From Sediminicola sp. YIK13 (GTDB taxonomy: Bacteria > Bacteroidota > Bacteroidia > Flavobacteriales > Flavobacteriaceae): 64,000 nt of DNA. Of the stretch, positions 1 to 9,370 are shown in pieces. Position numbers and translations under genes: made by a program. The stretch spans positions 1 through 64,000 of the forward strand of contig NZ_CP010535.1 of NCBI RefSeq assembly GCF_001430825.1, given 5' to 3'. How positions within the stretch are numbered: the first letter of the stretch is position 1; each line of letters starts with the position of its first letter. The notes under the pieces were generated by a model, which saw only the letters and a list, made by a program, of their open reading frames with translations, was not told the DNA's origin and did no database searches.

Positions 1-535
1 GACTCTTCCGTCATGACCAAAAACCGATTGATCGAAAGATTTATACACGGAAATTCCAAATCCATAGTTGTTCCCATAATTTTTAAGCAATTGATCGTAG
101 GTTTCTTTATTCAATAAAGATCTATTTTCAATTGACTCAACCCATATTTGTAGATCTTGAACCGTACTGTAAAGTGACCCTGAACCTTTCAATAATTCAG
201 GATCGAGGAAATCGGTTATCTTAACATTATTGTATCCTGAAGGGTCATAACCAACAGCGAGATTTGGAATTACATCGTTATATCTATTATGACCAGTAGC
301 AGTCATATTCAATGGTTGAAATATTTTTTCGTTCAAGTAATCTTGATATGTACGACCACTTAACTTTTCAATTATTTCGGCTAAAATTGCATATCCGCCA
401 TTTGAGTATTGATATTGGGTTCCTGGTTTAAATTGAAGATCCGAATCCAGAACTAATATTGTTACATCAGAAATAGTGTTCTTTTGACAAGAAAGTTTAT
501 TGAAATCAGGAACATTGTAAATATCCGTTAATTCT
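1..535 (-). pseudogene. Beta-lactamase-family serine hydrolase fragment, runs off the window edge
   Basis: The minus strand reads through as the middle and C-terminal part of a class C beta-lactamase / D-alanyl-D-alanine carboxypeptidase-like serine hydrolase. It includes the YSNGGYAILAEIIEKLSGR block, whose Tyr-x-Asn is the family's second motif, followed by GSGSLYSTVQDL. There is no N-terminal part or SxxK motif here; that part occurs only next to the second copy at 1290-1667. The fragment is open at base 1, so its end is outside the window. It is probably the left half of a partial duplication rather than a functional gene. Confidence 0.6.
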
Positions 536-1290
536 TCCATGTATGCTTTAAAAACTGGCTGCAAATGCGTAAGTTCCTATTATTTTTCTTCTCAATTTTA
601 ATGTCATCCTCTGGTTGATCGCTTTGCTCTGCCTTTTATATCTTTGTTAAATACAATTGCTGCATGTCTCTTCGGAAAAATCCGCAACACCGTTTTAATT
701 ACCCAGGTATAATTACCGTAATATCAGATTCTTTATTAGCTGTAGGTAATCGCAATATATCCATGAACTCTTCCGTCATGACCAAAAACCGATTGATCGA
801 AAGATTTTAACACGGAAATTTCCAAATCCATAGTGTTCCCAGTAATTTTTAAGCAATTGATCGTAGGTTTTTATTCAATAAAATCTATTTTCAATTGACT
901 CAACCATATTTGTAGATCTTGAACGTACTGTAAAGTGACCCTGAACCTTTCAATAATTCAGGATCGAGGAAATCGTTATCTTAACATTATGTATCCTGAA
1001 GGGTCATAACCAACAGCGAGATTTGGAATTACATCGTTATATCTATTATGACCAGTAGCAGTCATATTCAATGGTTGAAATATTTTTCGTTCAAGTAATC
1101 TTGATATGTACGACCACTTAACTTTTCAATTATTTCGGCTAAAATTGCATATCCGCCATTTGAGTATTGATATTGGGTTCCTGGTTTAAATTGAAGATCC
1201 GAATCCAGAACTAATATTGTTACATCAGAAATAGTGTTCTTTTGACAAGAAAGTTTATTGAAATCAGGAACATTGTAAATATCCGTTATT
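1..1290. repeat. Partial tandem duplication inside a serine-hydrolase gene
   Basis: Bases 1-512 and about 773-1290 are near-identical. The left copy reads through in one minus-strand frame. The right copy differs by about ten single-base gains or losses, mostly in homopolymers (CC to C, TT to T, GG to G, AAA to AA). The copies are joined by about 260 bases encoding the C-terminal end of the protein. It is either a real partial duplication or an assembly join with a poorly polished copy. Confidence 0.85.
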
Positions 1291-1667
1291 CCTGATGTAT
1301 GGGTCAATAACTGCTGGATTGTTATCAGTTCAGCATTCGGGTTTTTGGGAAAAAATGTGGATAAAGTATCTGTGGTTTTAAGCAATCCTTCTTGTTCCAT
1401 TAATAAAATTGCAGATGCTGTGAACTGCTTAGAAACCGAACCAATTTTGAATTTGGTATTAACCTCATTCGGAACTTTGAAGGATTGGTTCGCATAACCA
1501 TAACAGTTTTTGAAAATGATTTTATCATTTTTTGTAATGAGAATACAACCGCTGAAATCGCCAGTATTGGCGTATGAACTAGTATAGTCATTCACAAGTT
1601 TAGAAATATCCTGTGCTTGTATATGAGAATTAACTAATAGGAGTATTAATATTATTGTGTATCTCAT
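540..1667 (-). pseudogene. Beta-lactamase-family serine hydrolase, frameshifted
   Basis: The start is at 1667, with a signal peptide (MRYTIILILLLVNSHIQAQ). The SxxK motif is SVSK (about residues 79-82) and the YSN motif is near residue 169. The frame then breaks at about residue 195 through a lost T. At least five more single-base indels follow before the C-terminal GHDGRVHGYIAITY block. The family covers periplasmic serine peptidases and esterases related to penicillin-binding proteins. The intact overlapping copy at 1-535 shows what the frame should be. The breaks sit in homopolymers, so sequencing error is as likely as true inactivation. Confidence 0.65.
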
Positions 1668-1683
1668 CTTTTAGATTCTTTTT

Positions 1684-1820
1684 GCTGCAAAAGTGCTGGT
1701 ATATAGGTAGTGGCGAATTCTCAGCACTACATTTTTATTGACAAAAGCTCTTTCAATTTACAAAAAGCGGTTCAAATAAACACTTAAAACGCTATTGCCA
1801 AAATACGGTGCAGCCAGTAG
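1684..1820 (-). repeat. attC52, degenerate attC-like site
   Basis: The site separates the serine hydrolase from the next gene. Its arms GTAGTGGCG and CGCTATTGCC resemble those of attC3 (GCAGTAGCGG / CCGCTACTGC). The cassette start (minus strand TTGCAGC at about 1690) matches its partner GTGCAGCC at 1809-1816 apart from the crossover bases. Confidence 0.5.
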
Positions 1821-3160
1821 TTATTTAATCAATTTGTATTTATCTAAAAAATCTACAATAGCGATCCGTACTTCTGGTGAAATTCTATAAAAGTGCCAAT
1901 ACCATTGGTTTTGCCCTAAATCAATCCATTTGGACTCCATTTCCATCCCGTGTTCGGCATTATAAGCATTCACTGTTGTCAGATTCTCAAAATTGTCCTT
2001 GAAATACTCTTTCAAAAGTTCAATGTTTTCTTTTTGTGGAACAATCCAATCTCTTTCTCCATATATTCCCAAAAATGGGTTGGCATAACTTTTAAGGACA
2101 TTCTTTGGGTCAAAATTGTGTCTTCGTACCCATAGATTTTTAATTTCAGTTTCAGTTTTTGGAATATCTGTACTTTCTAAAAGTTGACGCCAACCTTCTT
2201 CTTCCGATGATGCTAACAAATTTTCCATTGATTCGAAGCCTTTTTTGGTGGGCTTAGCGTCGAACATAAGATTAGTGTATTCAATTAGCTTTTCTTTGGC
2301 TGTTGGTTGAAGCTGGTAAAAATCTGCCCCAAAAGTGGCTGATTGAATTTGTTGATCTTTAACTGATGTGGACGGACCAACTATACTAATCATAAAATCA
2401 AAGTTAGCATTTTGTTCTGCCTTGGCCATGGTCCATCCTCCGGCACTTATTCCTAAAACTCCGATTTTTTCAAAGCCTTCATTATGTGTTACTAAAAACG
2501 ATTTTACGTTGCTTAAATCCGTTGCCAAATCCTTTACAGTTGCCAAATCACAATTTCCGGTAGAATTACCAGTTCCTCGTTTTTGATAGGCAAGAACTGC
2601 TATACCGTATTTCCTAAAAAATTTGGCATATAGATTGTATTTTGTTTCGTCAGCATTACAACCTCTACCACCAACTATGATTATTGCGGTTTTGGTTGGG
2701 TTGTGAAAAGGAAGATGTAAATGACCAGATAACTCTAGATTATCTGAGCTAATCGACACTTTTTCAACGCTGTAATCAGGCCCTGGCCTTTTCGCTTACT
2801 TTCTTCAGGTGTAAATAAATGGAAGGATTGTAACCTGCTACCTGTCCCGTGATTTCAAGATTGTTTTTATCTAAGATCAATTTTGGCTTTTCCATAACCT
2901 GTTCCAAAACTTATTTGACCAATCGAGTCTATCTGAACAGGAACTTCAAATTCACCAAAAGTAAGGATGCCATTCGTCCATAATTTGAAGCCCGAAAACG
3001 TTACCATCTCTTTCCGTGAGTTAATATCAATCTTTTGGTAAGAATTATTTTTTATGAATGCGCCTTCCCAATATCCGATTAGAATATTAGAAATTTCTAC
3101 ATCAGGTTGGGAAAATACTAATTGAGGAAGCCAATTGAGTAGATATATAAAGTTTTTCAT
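1821..3160 (-). pseudogene. Alpha/beta hydrolase with N-terminal domain, frameshifted
   Basis: Two open pieces form one gene. The upstream piece (3160 to 2867) has a signal peptide and a beta-rich N-terminal domain (VEISNILIGYWEGAF). The downstream piece (2759 to 1821, 312 residues) is a complete alpha/beta hydrolase core: IIIVGGRG oxyanion-region strand, nucleophile elbow GISAGG, a late acidic strand FLGIYGERDWIVP, and histidine in AEHGME. Between 2867 and 2759 the reading frame shifts at least twice. Flavobacterial hydrolases of this kind are single secreted proteins, so I read this as one broken gene. The downstream piece could still fold as a hydrolase. Confidence 0.65.
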
Positions 3161-3186
3161 GTTCTTGTAAATCCTTTATTTCTTAT

Positions 3187-4002
3187 TCAATGCAAGTCTA
3201 AATCCGGGCCTTTTAAAATCAGGTTCAACAAATGCTCTGCTAGCTGACCTAGAATGCCCAAGGGTCTGCAATCATAGCTTGCTCCACGACCTACCTTGTT
3301 TTTTCCTGAAATTGGCCCTTGAGGGTCAATCATCTTTTGGTTGGAATATGCTCCATACCAGTCGCTACACCATTCCCAGATATTGCCATTTATGTCACAT
3401 ACCCCTAGTTTATTCGGCTCAAAGGATCCAACAGGAGCCGGTAAAAGCAAAACTGTCTTGATAATTTTCCCAGATTCTGCTAACGTGAGGTTTTTGATTT
3501 GTATGTTTCGTCTGCTAAATTTTCATTGGTAGGTTGTAATTCTCCCCAAGGATATACACCAGGCTCACCACCATTTCTTATCACATATTCAAATTCTGCT
3601 TCCGTAGGTAATCGATAATCTTGATGAGTTTTTTCATTTAAACCATTCAATATATCCTATGGCATCATTCCAAGAGGTGTTTATGATTGGGTGGTTATCA
3701 ATCCAGCCCCATTCAGGTTTCTTTGGCATGTCTCTTTTAGTTGCAATTACAGAATTTTCTATACTCCGCAACTGTAATTTCAAATTTGGCAATATAGAAA
3801 TCTTTAATTTCAACAAGATGTTCTGGTTTTTCGTCACCTTCACCATTATTCTGGCCCATTATGAAAGTTCCTCCTTCGATTTCTACCATCTTAGGATTTT
3901 TAATAATATTTCAATTATTAATAATTTGGTTGAAAATGCTGAACACATTAAAGCAAGAACGATTAGTAACCATAAATGCTTTGCTTTCAATATATCTTTC
4001 AT
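3187..4002 (-). pseudogene. Formylglycine-generating-enzyme (SUMF1) family protein, frameshifted
   Basis: The gene starts at 4002 with an N-terminal hydrophobic segment and continues in shifted frames. Two recognisable SUMF1/FGE-sulfatase blocks survive: HPIINTSWNDAIGYIEWF (near 3650-3730) and DINGNIWEWCSDWYG (near 3340-3390), the latter followed by GRGASYDCR. FGE-fold proteins oxidise a cysteine to formylglycine or serve as non-catalytic binding domains. At least two frameshifts separate the blocks, several at homopolymers. No recombination site is visible between this gene and its neighbours. Confidence 0.65.
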
Positions 4003-4039
4003 AATTTAACAGGTAGTAAATTTGAACTTGTGCATTGAG

Positions 4040-4711
4040 CTATTCCCTCTTGTACTTAATAATTCTTTTCTCGATTTGATTCAATGTATCGTTAGTTGTC
4101 ATATGTCTTTTTATCCATTCATTATGCTCATCAAATGCCAGATATTTCCATTTTTACCGTTGCGTATAAACTGTCATTGGCATCATATTCGGTGAGTAAT
4201 TCAAATTCCTGTTGGTCATTATACGTATAAATGGCATTAGGCTTAAATTCTTTACCTTCTTCAATAGGTCCTTTTTCTTCTATTCGACCATTATTTTTCC
4301 ATTGGTGGATAAAGCCAGATTGGAATTCATTAGAACTATTGTAGGATTCGCTCCTAACTAATCGGTTATCTGTGTCGTATGTGTTTTTTTACATATTTCA
4401 CCAAGGTATCCTTGGCATCAACCCAATCAATTCGGGTTTTATTGCCATTTTCATATTGGTTTACAAACTGCATCATTATCGAATTATCAGTTGAATAGTA
4501 AACCGATTTTATTTCGTTTCCATTTTTATCATAGTCCTTAATGATATAACTTGAAAAGGAAATACTATCAGGATTTCCATTTAATACGGTATATCTTTCA
4601 ATTTTTATTGATTCGATGAGATTTTCATGTGCAACGTCAGATTTGGCGCCTATTATCTCGGCATGACAAGATGGTTAAAATGGTTAATAATAAAAGAAAT
4701 GATTTGTTCAT
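4040..4711 (-). pseudogene. Unknown lipoprotein, three single-base frameshifts
   Basis: The start at 4711 gives a lipoprotein signal peptide (MNKSFLLLLTILTILSC). Removing one C of a CC pair near 4665, one A of an A7 run near 4385 and one A of an A5 run near 4160 restores a single frame to the TAG at 4040. The restored protein is rich in YENGNK and YDANDSLY-type segments, resembling MORN/YwqK-like envelope proteins, but I cannot name a family. All three lesions are homopolymer gains, so a consensus error is plausible. Confidence 0.55.
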
Positions 4712-4860
4712 ATCGGTCTTTTTAATACTTCCCAATAGCGTCTTCGTATCGTACTGAAAATAAACCTTTTATAATTTAGGAAAATTCGGGCGATTTTCAA
4801 TGACTTTTTGTTATCAACGGTTGCTGACGAAATTATTTTTATCGAAAAATAGGAAATTAC

Positions 4861-5020
4861 TGACAACCCCTAAGGTATGATTTCGCGTTGACAATATCTG
4901 ACACATCAATTGGGCGGGACTCCGCGAAGGTTACGTAGACTCTTCCAGTTATGACATGGGGCCTTTGGGAAGTTTTTTTTGCATTCTGCCACAAGGAATT
5001 ATGGCCAATGTTGTAGGCAG
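4861..5020 (-). repeat. attC51, attC-like site
   Basis: The left arm GACAACCCCTAAGGTATGATTTCG and right arm GGAATTATGGCCAATGTTGTAGG resemble the class shared with attC6, attC10 and attC14. An internal GGGCGGGACTCCGCG stretch is specific to this copy. The crossover lies at 4866/4867. Confidence 0.6.
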
Positions 5021-5025
5021 GTTTT

Positions 5026-5262
5026 TTAATTCTGCCTTAGCTTCTTTTTCCTGCCGATAGATACATACAAAACTGAGCCTAAAATCGGAAGAAGTATGAC
5101 GACTAAGAGCCAAACAATTTTATCATTTTGAACAAATTTGTTTTTTAAAATATCAATTAGGCAATAAACCAAAAATCCAATTGATGCAAGGAATAATGAC
5201 TGCCAAACGAAAAGGGTTGATAAAAAATCTACACTAATTTTTTTCCATAATATTTGCTTCAA
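5026..5262 (-). CDS. Small membrane protein with PLDc_N-type domain
   Basis: A 78-residue protein with two membrane helices (about residues 14-34 and 46-67). The second has the form WLLVVILLPILGSVLYVSIGRKK, typical of the phospholipase-D N-terminal (PLDc_N) membrane hairpin that also occurs as a stand-alone protein in Bacteroidota. No catalytic HKD motif is present, so it is not itself a phospholipase. It stands alone between attC51 and attC50. Its role is unknown. Confidence 0.75.
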   Translation of the reverse strand: MKQILWKKISVDFLSTLFVWQSLFLASIGFLVYCLIDILKNKFVQNDKIVWLLVVILLPILGSVLYVSIGRKKKLRQN

Positions 5263-5341
5263 AGAATTTTATTTACTCGTCAAGTCTAATTCCGCTTATT
5301 ACAATTACTTTTGCTTGTTCTTTATTGAACATGTCAATTTG

Positions 5342-5431
5342 GGTCCGATGGTCTTGGCTATGAGTAGTTTCGTGGCTAGCTTTCCGGCTTGATGTGCATA
5401 AGCAATTACTAATAGCCATTGTTGTGCTTTT
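5342..5431 (-). repeat. attC50, attC-like site
   Basis: The left arm GGTCTTGGCTATGAGTAG and right arm AATTACTAATAGCCATTG, followed by GTTGTGC (5421-5427), belong to the class of attC15. The crossover motif is altered (GATGG instead of AACGG at 5347-5351), so the site may be inactive. An apparent minus-strand ORF over this site is not a gene. Confidence 0.6.
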
Positions 5432-5432
5432 A

Positions 5433-6171
5433 TTATTTTTTACGTTCTTCCAAAAGCTCAAGAAGTTCTTCAGTTTGGGCTAATACAATCTTTGTGAGTT
5501 CAACGTAACGATTTATAGCATGTTTCTGAATCTGTATTGTATTGATATAAAGGGGTGCGTGTTCTGTGGCGTTCTTATTGTCCCATATTTCATTTATTAC
5601 AGTCTTGTTTGATCTATTGGCTGGGATGTACTCTTTTAAATAGCTGTTATACATCTCGAAATAAGTCCTTCTATTCCCATTAGAAATATCAATCTCAAAA
5701 TTTTGTAACCGATTTAGCTCCATGACTTTTTTGCACCAAAGCATCTTCAAACAAACTAATATCTCCTGTAGAGACTAGAATATTGAATGTATTTACATTG
5801 TATTGGTTTATCGTCCTTAAACCAGTCAGTGGTTTGTTTTTAGCTAAATTTTTTATGTCCAATAAAGTTGTTAGGGGACTTTCAATATACGTGATTATAG
5901 AGTCGATTCCCAGCGTATAATAATTATCTTCATTGTCTTTAATCCTCGCGTTTAGCTGTATAGTGTCTTTGGTAAAGTCATTGATTAGGTTTTTTATATA
6001 GACCGCTTTTAACTTGTCTTCTTTTATTTTTGAATGCCAGGAGTTTATTTGTACGGCAATTAAAATGCCAATGACTACAAGCACAATTTCACCAACGGCG
6101 TAAAGTAGATATTTGCTGAATTTATTTTCAGAGAGAAGTTGCTGCCTGATACGGCGGAAGAATTTGATCAT
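5433..6171 (-). pseudogene. DUF6090 family protein, one frameshift
   Basis: The head is intact from 6171: MIKFFRRIRQQLLSENK, then one membrane helix (GEIVLVVIGILIAVQI, about residues 27-42) and SWH. The frame breaks at an A6 run near 5731. Reading A5 there joins ALVQK to VMELNRLQNFEIDISNGN and gives a protein of about 245 residues, the normal DUF6090 length, ending ELLELLEERKK. The single homopolymer change could be a real mutation or an assembly error. It is preceded by the paired-hairpin element at 6197-6236. Confidence 0.75.
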
Positions 6172-6196
6172 GGTCTAATTTAAACATTTATTAAGT

Positions 6197-6236
6197 CCGC
6201 AAGCGGCCATCTCGCCCAAATGTTCACAGGACATTT
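6197..6236. repeat. Paired-hairpin element upstream of a DUF6090 gene (copy 1)
   Basis: Two inverted repeats lie just 5' of the DUF6090 start: CCGCAAGCGG (6197-6206) and AAATGTTC...GGACATTT (6218-6236, 3-base loop). The same pair precedes the DUF6090 genes at 21655 and 44946. It may be the remains of an attC arm, because a degenerate site end (ATTGCTGTGTAC, 6246-6257) follows directly. Confidence 0.6.
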
Positions 6237-6262
6237 GATTTACACATTGCTGTGTACTGTTT

Positions 6263-7345
6263 TTATTTATACTTTTCGATTTTCACAAACTCCATATCTT
6301 TATTCTCTTCATAAAAGCCTGTTTCGCCTAATAAAGCCTCTTTGAAAAATTTTGTTAGTAAAGTTCGACTAATCTCAAGTGCTTTTTGAGAATCAATATC
6401 GTACCTAAAATTTTCAGGGTAGATATATGGATTGTCGGTCATTGAATTATGTCCAAAGTCAATTAACTCCGTCATATAAACTGTATTTTTCCGATTATCG
6501 ATAAAACTATTGTAATTATCCACAGCATATTTTAGAGTTCCAGAGCTACATAACATTAATGATGGAACATCTATCTTCCCCTCATACCTTACATCCCGAG
6601 GCGGTATGCCTTCCATAGTTGACAATGCCCTTACCTTTTTGTTTCTGGCAGTAAATTCACCGGCTATTCTACCACCTAGAGAATGCCCATAAACACCTAT
6701 CTTGTTTAAGTCTAATTTATTTTCAAAAGCATTTGCGTTAAGTTCATTGATTTTTTCAAGAGCAAACATTAAATCTTGATACCCCATCTCTGTTGGTTCT
6801 TCAAAAAAAGCATCCACTTTTTGATAAGGGCCTGCCATCATCCCGCTTGGTGTTTTAAAATCATCAGATGGATATAAAGTAAAACCGTCTTTATAAATAA
6901 CATAACCTATTTCGGGCATATCTATTGAGGCAACCACAAATCCGTAACTTGCTAGCTCTTCCGCAATAGTTGTGTAAAGAAATCTTTCTGTTCCTCTGCC
7001 CGGTACTATTATTATCAACGAGGTTTTGTCAATTTCTGCAGCAATGGAAGTCCTTAGATAAGAATTGGTAAATGTTTTTTGATAGTCTTTAGATAATGCG
7101 CTATATGGGGATTTGGTCAAGGTAGAATCAGATTTTACTGGATACCAAAATTGAGTCACTAGTGCTCTTTTCTGAGAAAAGTCGGGTCGTATCTTCATTT
7201 CCCTTGTCTCGTCTATCCATTCGTAAACTGAAGTACCAACAGCATAATTCCCAGTAGGTTCAATTAATTGAATCGTATCAGTCTGACAATAACACAGAAA
7301 GGTTAAAGGAAAAATAAAAATTGTCGCTAGAATACTTTTTGTCAT
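6263..7345 (-). CDS. Secreted alpha/beta hydrolase (PAF-acetylhydrolase / dienelactone-hydrolase-like)
   Basis: A 360-residue protein with a signal peptide (MTKSILATIFIFPLTFLCYCQ). The core has SLIIIVPGRGTERF (oxyanion-hole strand, about residues 109-122), the nucleophile elbow GVYGHSLGGRIAGEF with serine near residue 220, and a late histidine in DFGHNSMTD. The order and the YEWIDETREMKIRPDFSQ-type start resemble platelet-activating-factor acetylhydrolase-like esterases of Bacteroidota. It probably hydrolyses an ester or lipid outside the inner membrane; the substrate is unknown. It is the only gene of its cassette, between attC48 and a degraded site at about 6246. Confidence 0.8.
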   Translation of the reverse strand: MTKSILATIFIFPLTFLCYCQTDTIQLIEPTGNYAVGTSVYEWIDETREMKIRPDFSQKRALVTQFWYPVKSDSTLTKSPYSALSKDYQKTFTNSYLRTSIAAEIDKTSLIIIVPGRGTERFLYTTIAEELASYGFVVASIDMPEIGYVIYKDGFTLYPSDDFKTPSGMMAGPYQKVDAFFEEPTEMGYQDLMFALEKINELNANAFENKLDLNKIGVYGHSLGGRIAGEFTARNKKVRALSTMEGIPPRDVRYEGKIDVPSLMLCSSGTLKYAVDNYNSFIDNRKNTVYMTELIDFGHNSMTDNPYIYPENFRYDIDSQKALEISRTLLTKFFKEALLGETGFYEENKDMEFVKIEKYK

Positions 7346-7358
7346 TGGTACCTAATTG

Positions 7359-7495
7359 TTAACAACGGTCTTGGGTATGGCGCACTGCGCTAAATGTGTC
7401 GCTCTGGTTCTATACAAATTAATTTAATTGAAAGGTAATTAATTTTTGGGTACTGGGAAAAGAGTGTCATGGGCCACACACCTTGTTAGGTGTTA
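7359..7495 (-). repeat. attC48, attC-like site
   Basis: It starts AACAACGGTCTTGGGTATGG and ends GGGCCACACACCTTGTTAGG; the crossover is 7365/7366. Its right end (GTTAGGTGTTA, 7485-7495) pairs with the start of its own cassette (AGGTGTAATT, near 8000). This locates the boundary despite a mutated crossover there. Confidence 0.8.
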
Positions 7496-7496
7496 T

Positions 7497-7946
7497 TTAT
7501 TTTATAAAATCCACTCTGTCAGTATTCTTTAAAAGAAAGGTTTCACCATTGTAATTGACCTGAGTCAAATCATAACTTAAGAAACACGGGCCTTGTAGCG
7601 TTTCATAGGTAAAACTTAGTGTATCCGTATCAATCTCAGTTAGTTCAATATAATATTCAGTAACGGAATCAACGTCAGGGAAACGCACTTGGAGTCTCGT
7701 AGGATCCCCGAAAGGCATAGGAGATATGAAAATTTCACTTTTTGAATTAAATAATCGAAACTCCTCTTGTTGATAAACAGTTCCTATTAAAGGTTCTCCC
7801 TGGGAATTGAAGAATCCTATTTCGAACCAGTTTGGTTCGGGCAAGGCAGATGTACAATCTACACTATCATCATCACTTGCACATGCTAGTAGAAGAACCA
7901 TCAATAAAATAGTAAATAAATATTGCCAATGTTTATGCATATGCAC
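7497..7946 (-). CDS. Unknown lipoprotein, 149 residues
   Basis: The lipoprotein signal is LLMVLLLACASDDDS, with the lipidated Cys near residue 22 followed by Asp residues, a common outer-membrane/surface sorting pattern in flavobacteria. The remainder is beta-rich (WFEIGFFNSQGEPLIGTVY; TRLQVRFPDVDSVTEYYIELTEI) without a family I recognise. The start could be Met1 or Met3. It is a single-gene cassette between attC47 and attC48. Confidence 0.75.
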   Translation of the reverse strand: MHMHKHWQYLFTILLMVLLLACASDDDSVDCTSALPEPNWFEIGFFNSQGEPLIGTVYQQEEFRLFNSKSEIFISPMPFGDPTRLQVRFPDVDSVTEYYIELTEIDTDTLSFTYETLQGPCFLSYDLTQVNYNGETFLLKNTDRVDFIK

Positions 7947-8000
7947 TCAAGGGGTATTTAATTGATAGATGGATTAATTTAAAAAAAGGTTGCGTAAATT

Positions 8001-8125
8001 ACACCTGAGGTTGAAATAAAGTGTCGTATACTTTTCCACTTTTGAAATCAGGCCTTTTGGTGGTTTCTATTTTAAATTTTCGCATGATGCCGAAATGAAA
8101 TAAAGCCGCTGCTATGGCTAGTTTT
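8001..8125 (-). repeat. attC47, degenerate attC-like site
   Basis: It aligns with attC6/10/14 through TTTCCACTTTTGAAATCAGGCC and GGTGGTTTCTATTTT...GCATGATGCC. The crossover is changed from CTAACG to CTGAGG (8006-8011), and the right end (GGCTAGTTTTT) no longer gives a clean GTTNNNN. It is probably immobile. Confidence 0.6.
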
Positions 8126-8598
8126 TAATTTCCTTTCAGCTGTCTTTCGTATTCTTGGGCATCATAAGTTCCGATCGATTTATGGACGAGCCCTTGGTCA
8201 TTCATTGTCCATTCCTCGAATCCGCTGAAATCCACTTTATTTCCAGTTCCGTTTGGTCCTGTATTAGTTCCTTTAAAAGTCCAATAATATCTGTAGGCAT
8301 CATCTTCCTTGGTAAGACTGTCCATTGTCAATTCCATATCGGGAAATGCTTCCATATAAGACTGAGCGGTTTCTGCTAATTGTTTTCTTCCCACTGCTGG
8401 TGTTCCTTTATTTACAGTAAGCATTCCATTATGCGCATAAAATGAAGCCATTTTTTCTGGTTGGTTGCTATTCCAAGCGTCAGTATATCTTTGTCCAAAT
8501 TCAACCATTTTATTGTATTCTGACTTGTCCGAATTACATCCTGTCATTACAATTACGATTATAAGAAATGCGTTTATTATTGAAAGTTTACTTTTCAT
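8125..8598 (-). CDS. SnoaL-like / NTF2-fold lipoprotein
   Basis: A 157-residue lipoprotein (IVIVMTGCNSDKS). The rest is a SnoaL/DUF4440-type cone fold: FGQRYTDAWNSNQPEKMASFYAHNGMLTVN near the start and FPDMELTMDSLTKEDDAYRYYWTFKGTNTG later, typical of ketosteroid-isomerase-like SnoaL proteins. No catalytic role can be assigned. Two other cassettes in the window (12083-12490 and 59634-60089) encode the same fold, so NTF2-like proteins recur as cargo. Confidence 0.8.
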   Translation of the reverse strand: MKSKLSIINAFLIIVIVMTGCNSDKSEYNKMVEFGQRYTDAWNSNQPEKMASFYAHNGMLTVNKGTPAVGRKQLAETAQSYMEAFPDMELTMDSLTKEDDAYRYYWTFKGTNTGPNGTGNKVDFSGFEEWTMNDQGLVHKSIGTYDAQEYERQLKGN

Positions 8599-8616
8599 AA
8601 CGTTTTTTTTAAATTG

Positions 8617-8750
8617 GTTCTAACGATCTCGTATAACTGTGAGTTATAGGAAGTGTTAATTTTTGGTTTAGATCTGACGACAACAATCCCAAATGGATTC
8701 AGACCCAATCGAATCCGCCTTAATTGCGGTCATACAATGTTTTACATAGC
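8617..8750 (-). repeat. attC46, attC-like site
   Basis: The left arm TTCTAACGATCTCGTATAAC and right arm TTGCGGTCATACAATGTTTTACATA belong to the class of attC16. The cassette start TTGTACATAATTT (minus strand, from 9206) matches the right end TTTTACATA with one change. Confidence 0.75.
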
Positions 8751-8762
8751 TTATTCCCATGA

Positions 8763-9176
8763 TCAACTATTTATCTGAACTTTATTCAAGTAAATAAACA
8801 CAACAAAATAAAAGATACAGAAGAGCCAATCATTAAGTCCATATATTGTAAAAAAGATTCCAGCCATTGTATCCGCTTCATAAATGGAAGAAAGTTCATT
8901 ATTTATCATCCATTTGGTCCAAGTAAATCCGTAAATAAATTTTTCAATTACAAAAGCTCCGATTACCCATTTGAGGTGTTCCCATTTTGAAGCCACTGCT
9001 AAAAAAACAAGTCCCCATACTACTATCATTAGTAACCCAAAATTTGACATCACTACAGGATCGGCTTCATTAATAACCTTATTGGTAAAGAGCCTGGAAA
9101 GCACTAACACACCACCTATATTCATTATTCCTGACAAGTAAATTCCTTTTTTTACAAGTTCTTTGTTCAATTGCAT
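8763..9176 (-). CDS. Small four-helix membrane protein
   Basis: A 137-residue protein with four predicted membrane helices (about residues 12-30, 43-62, 69-86 and 106-130) and almost no soluble part. It resembles small flavobacterial integral membrane proteins of unknown function. I see no motif pointing to transport or catalysis. It is a single-gene cassette between attC45 and attC46. Confidence 0.75.
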   Translation of the reverse strand: MQLNKELVKKGIYLSGIMNIGGVLVLSRLFTNKVINEADPVVMSNFGLLMIVVWGLVFLAVASKWEHLKWVIGAFVIEKFIYGFTWTKWMINNELSSIYEADTMAGIFFTIYGLNDWLFCIFYFVVFIYLNKVQINS

Positions 9177-9199
9177 TATTGGTTGTTTTTGCTAAATTA

Positions 9200-9341
9200 T
9201 GTACAATGGCTAGGTATGATTGTGTTGTTGAGATTTGATGTCAATCAAATCGGGCTAGGGAACACGCCCAACTAAAGTACGAAAAGTTTTGATTTGTAGT
9301 AAATATGCTAAACAATGGATTGTAGGTCTTGTTGTGTACTA
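9200..9341 (-). repeat. attC45, type A attC-like site
   Basis: The type A core is complete: TTGTTGAGATTTGATGTCAA, TACGAAAAGTTTTGATTTG, TAAACAATGGATTGTAGG. The crossover is CAATGG instead of CAACGG (9205-9210). The right end GTTGTGT (9331-9337) matches its cassette start TTGTGTGTC. Confidence 0.8.
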
Positions 9342-9370
9342 TTAAATTAATAAGAGATATCCGTTAAGAC

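Noticed and set aside
5273-5461. Minus-strand ORF of 62 codons
   Set aside because: It lies over attC50 and its product has no plausible domain.
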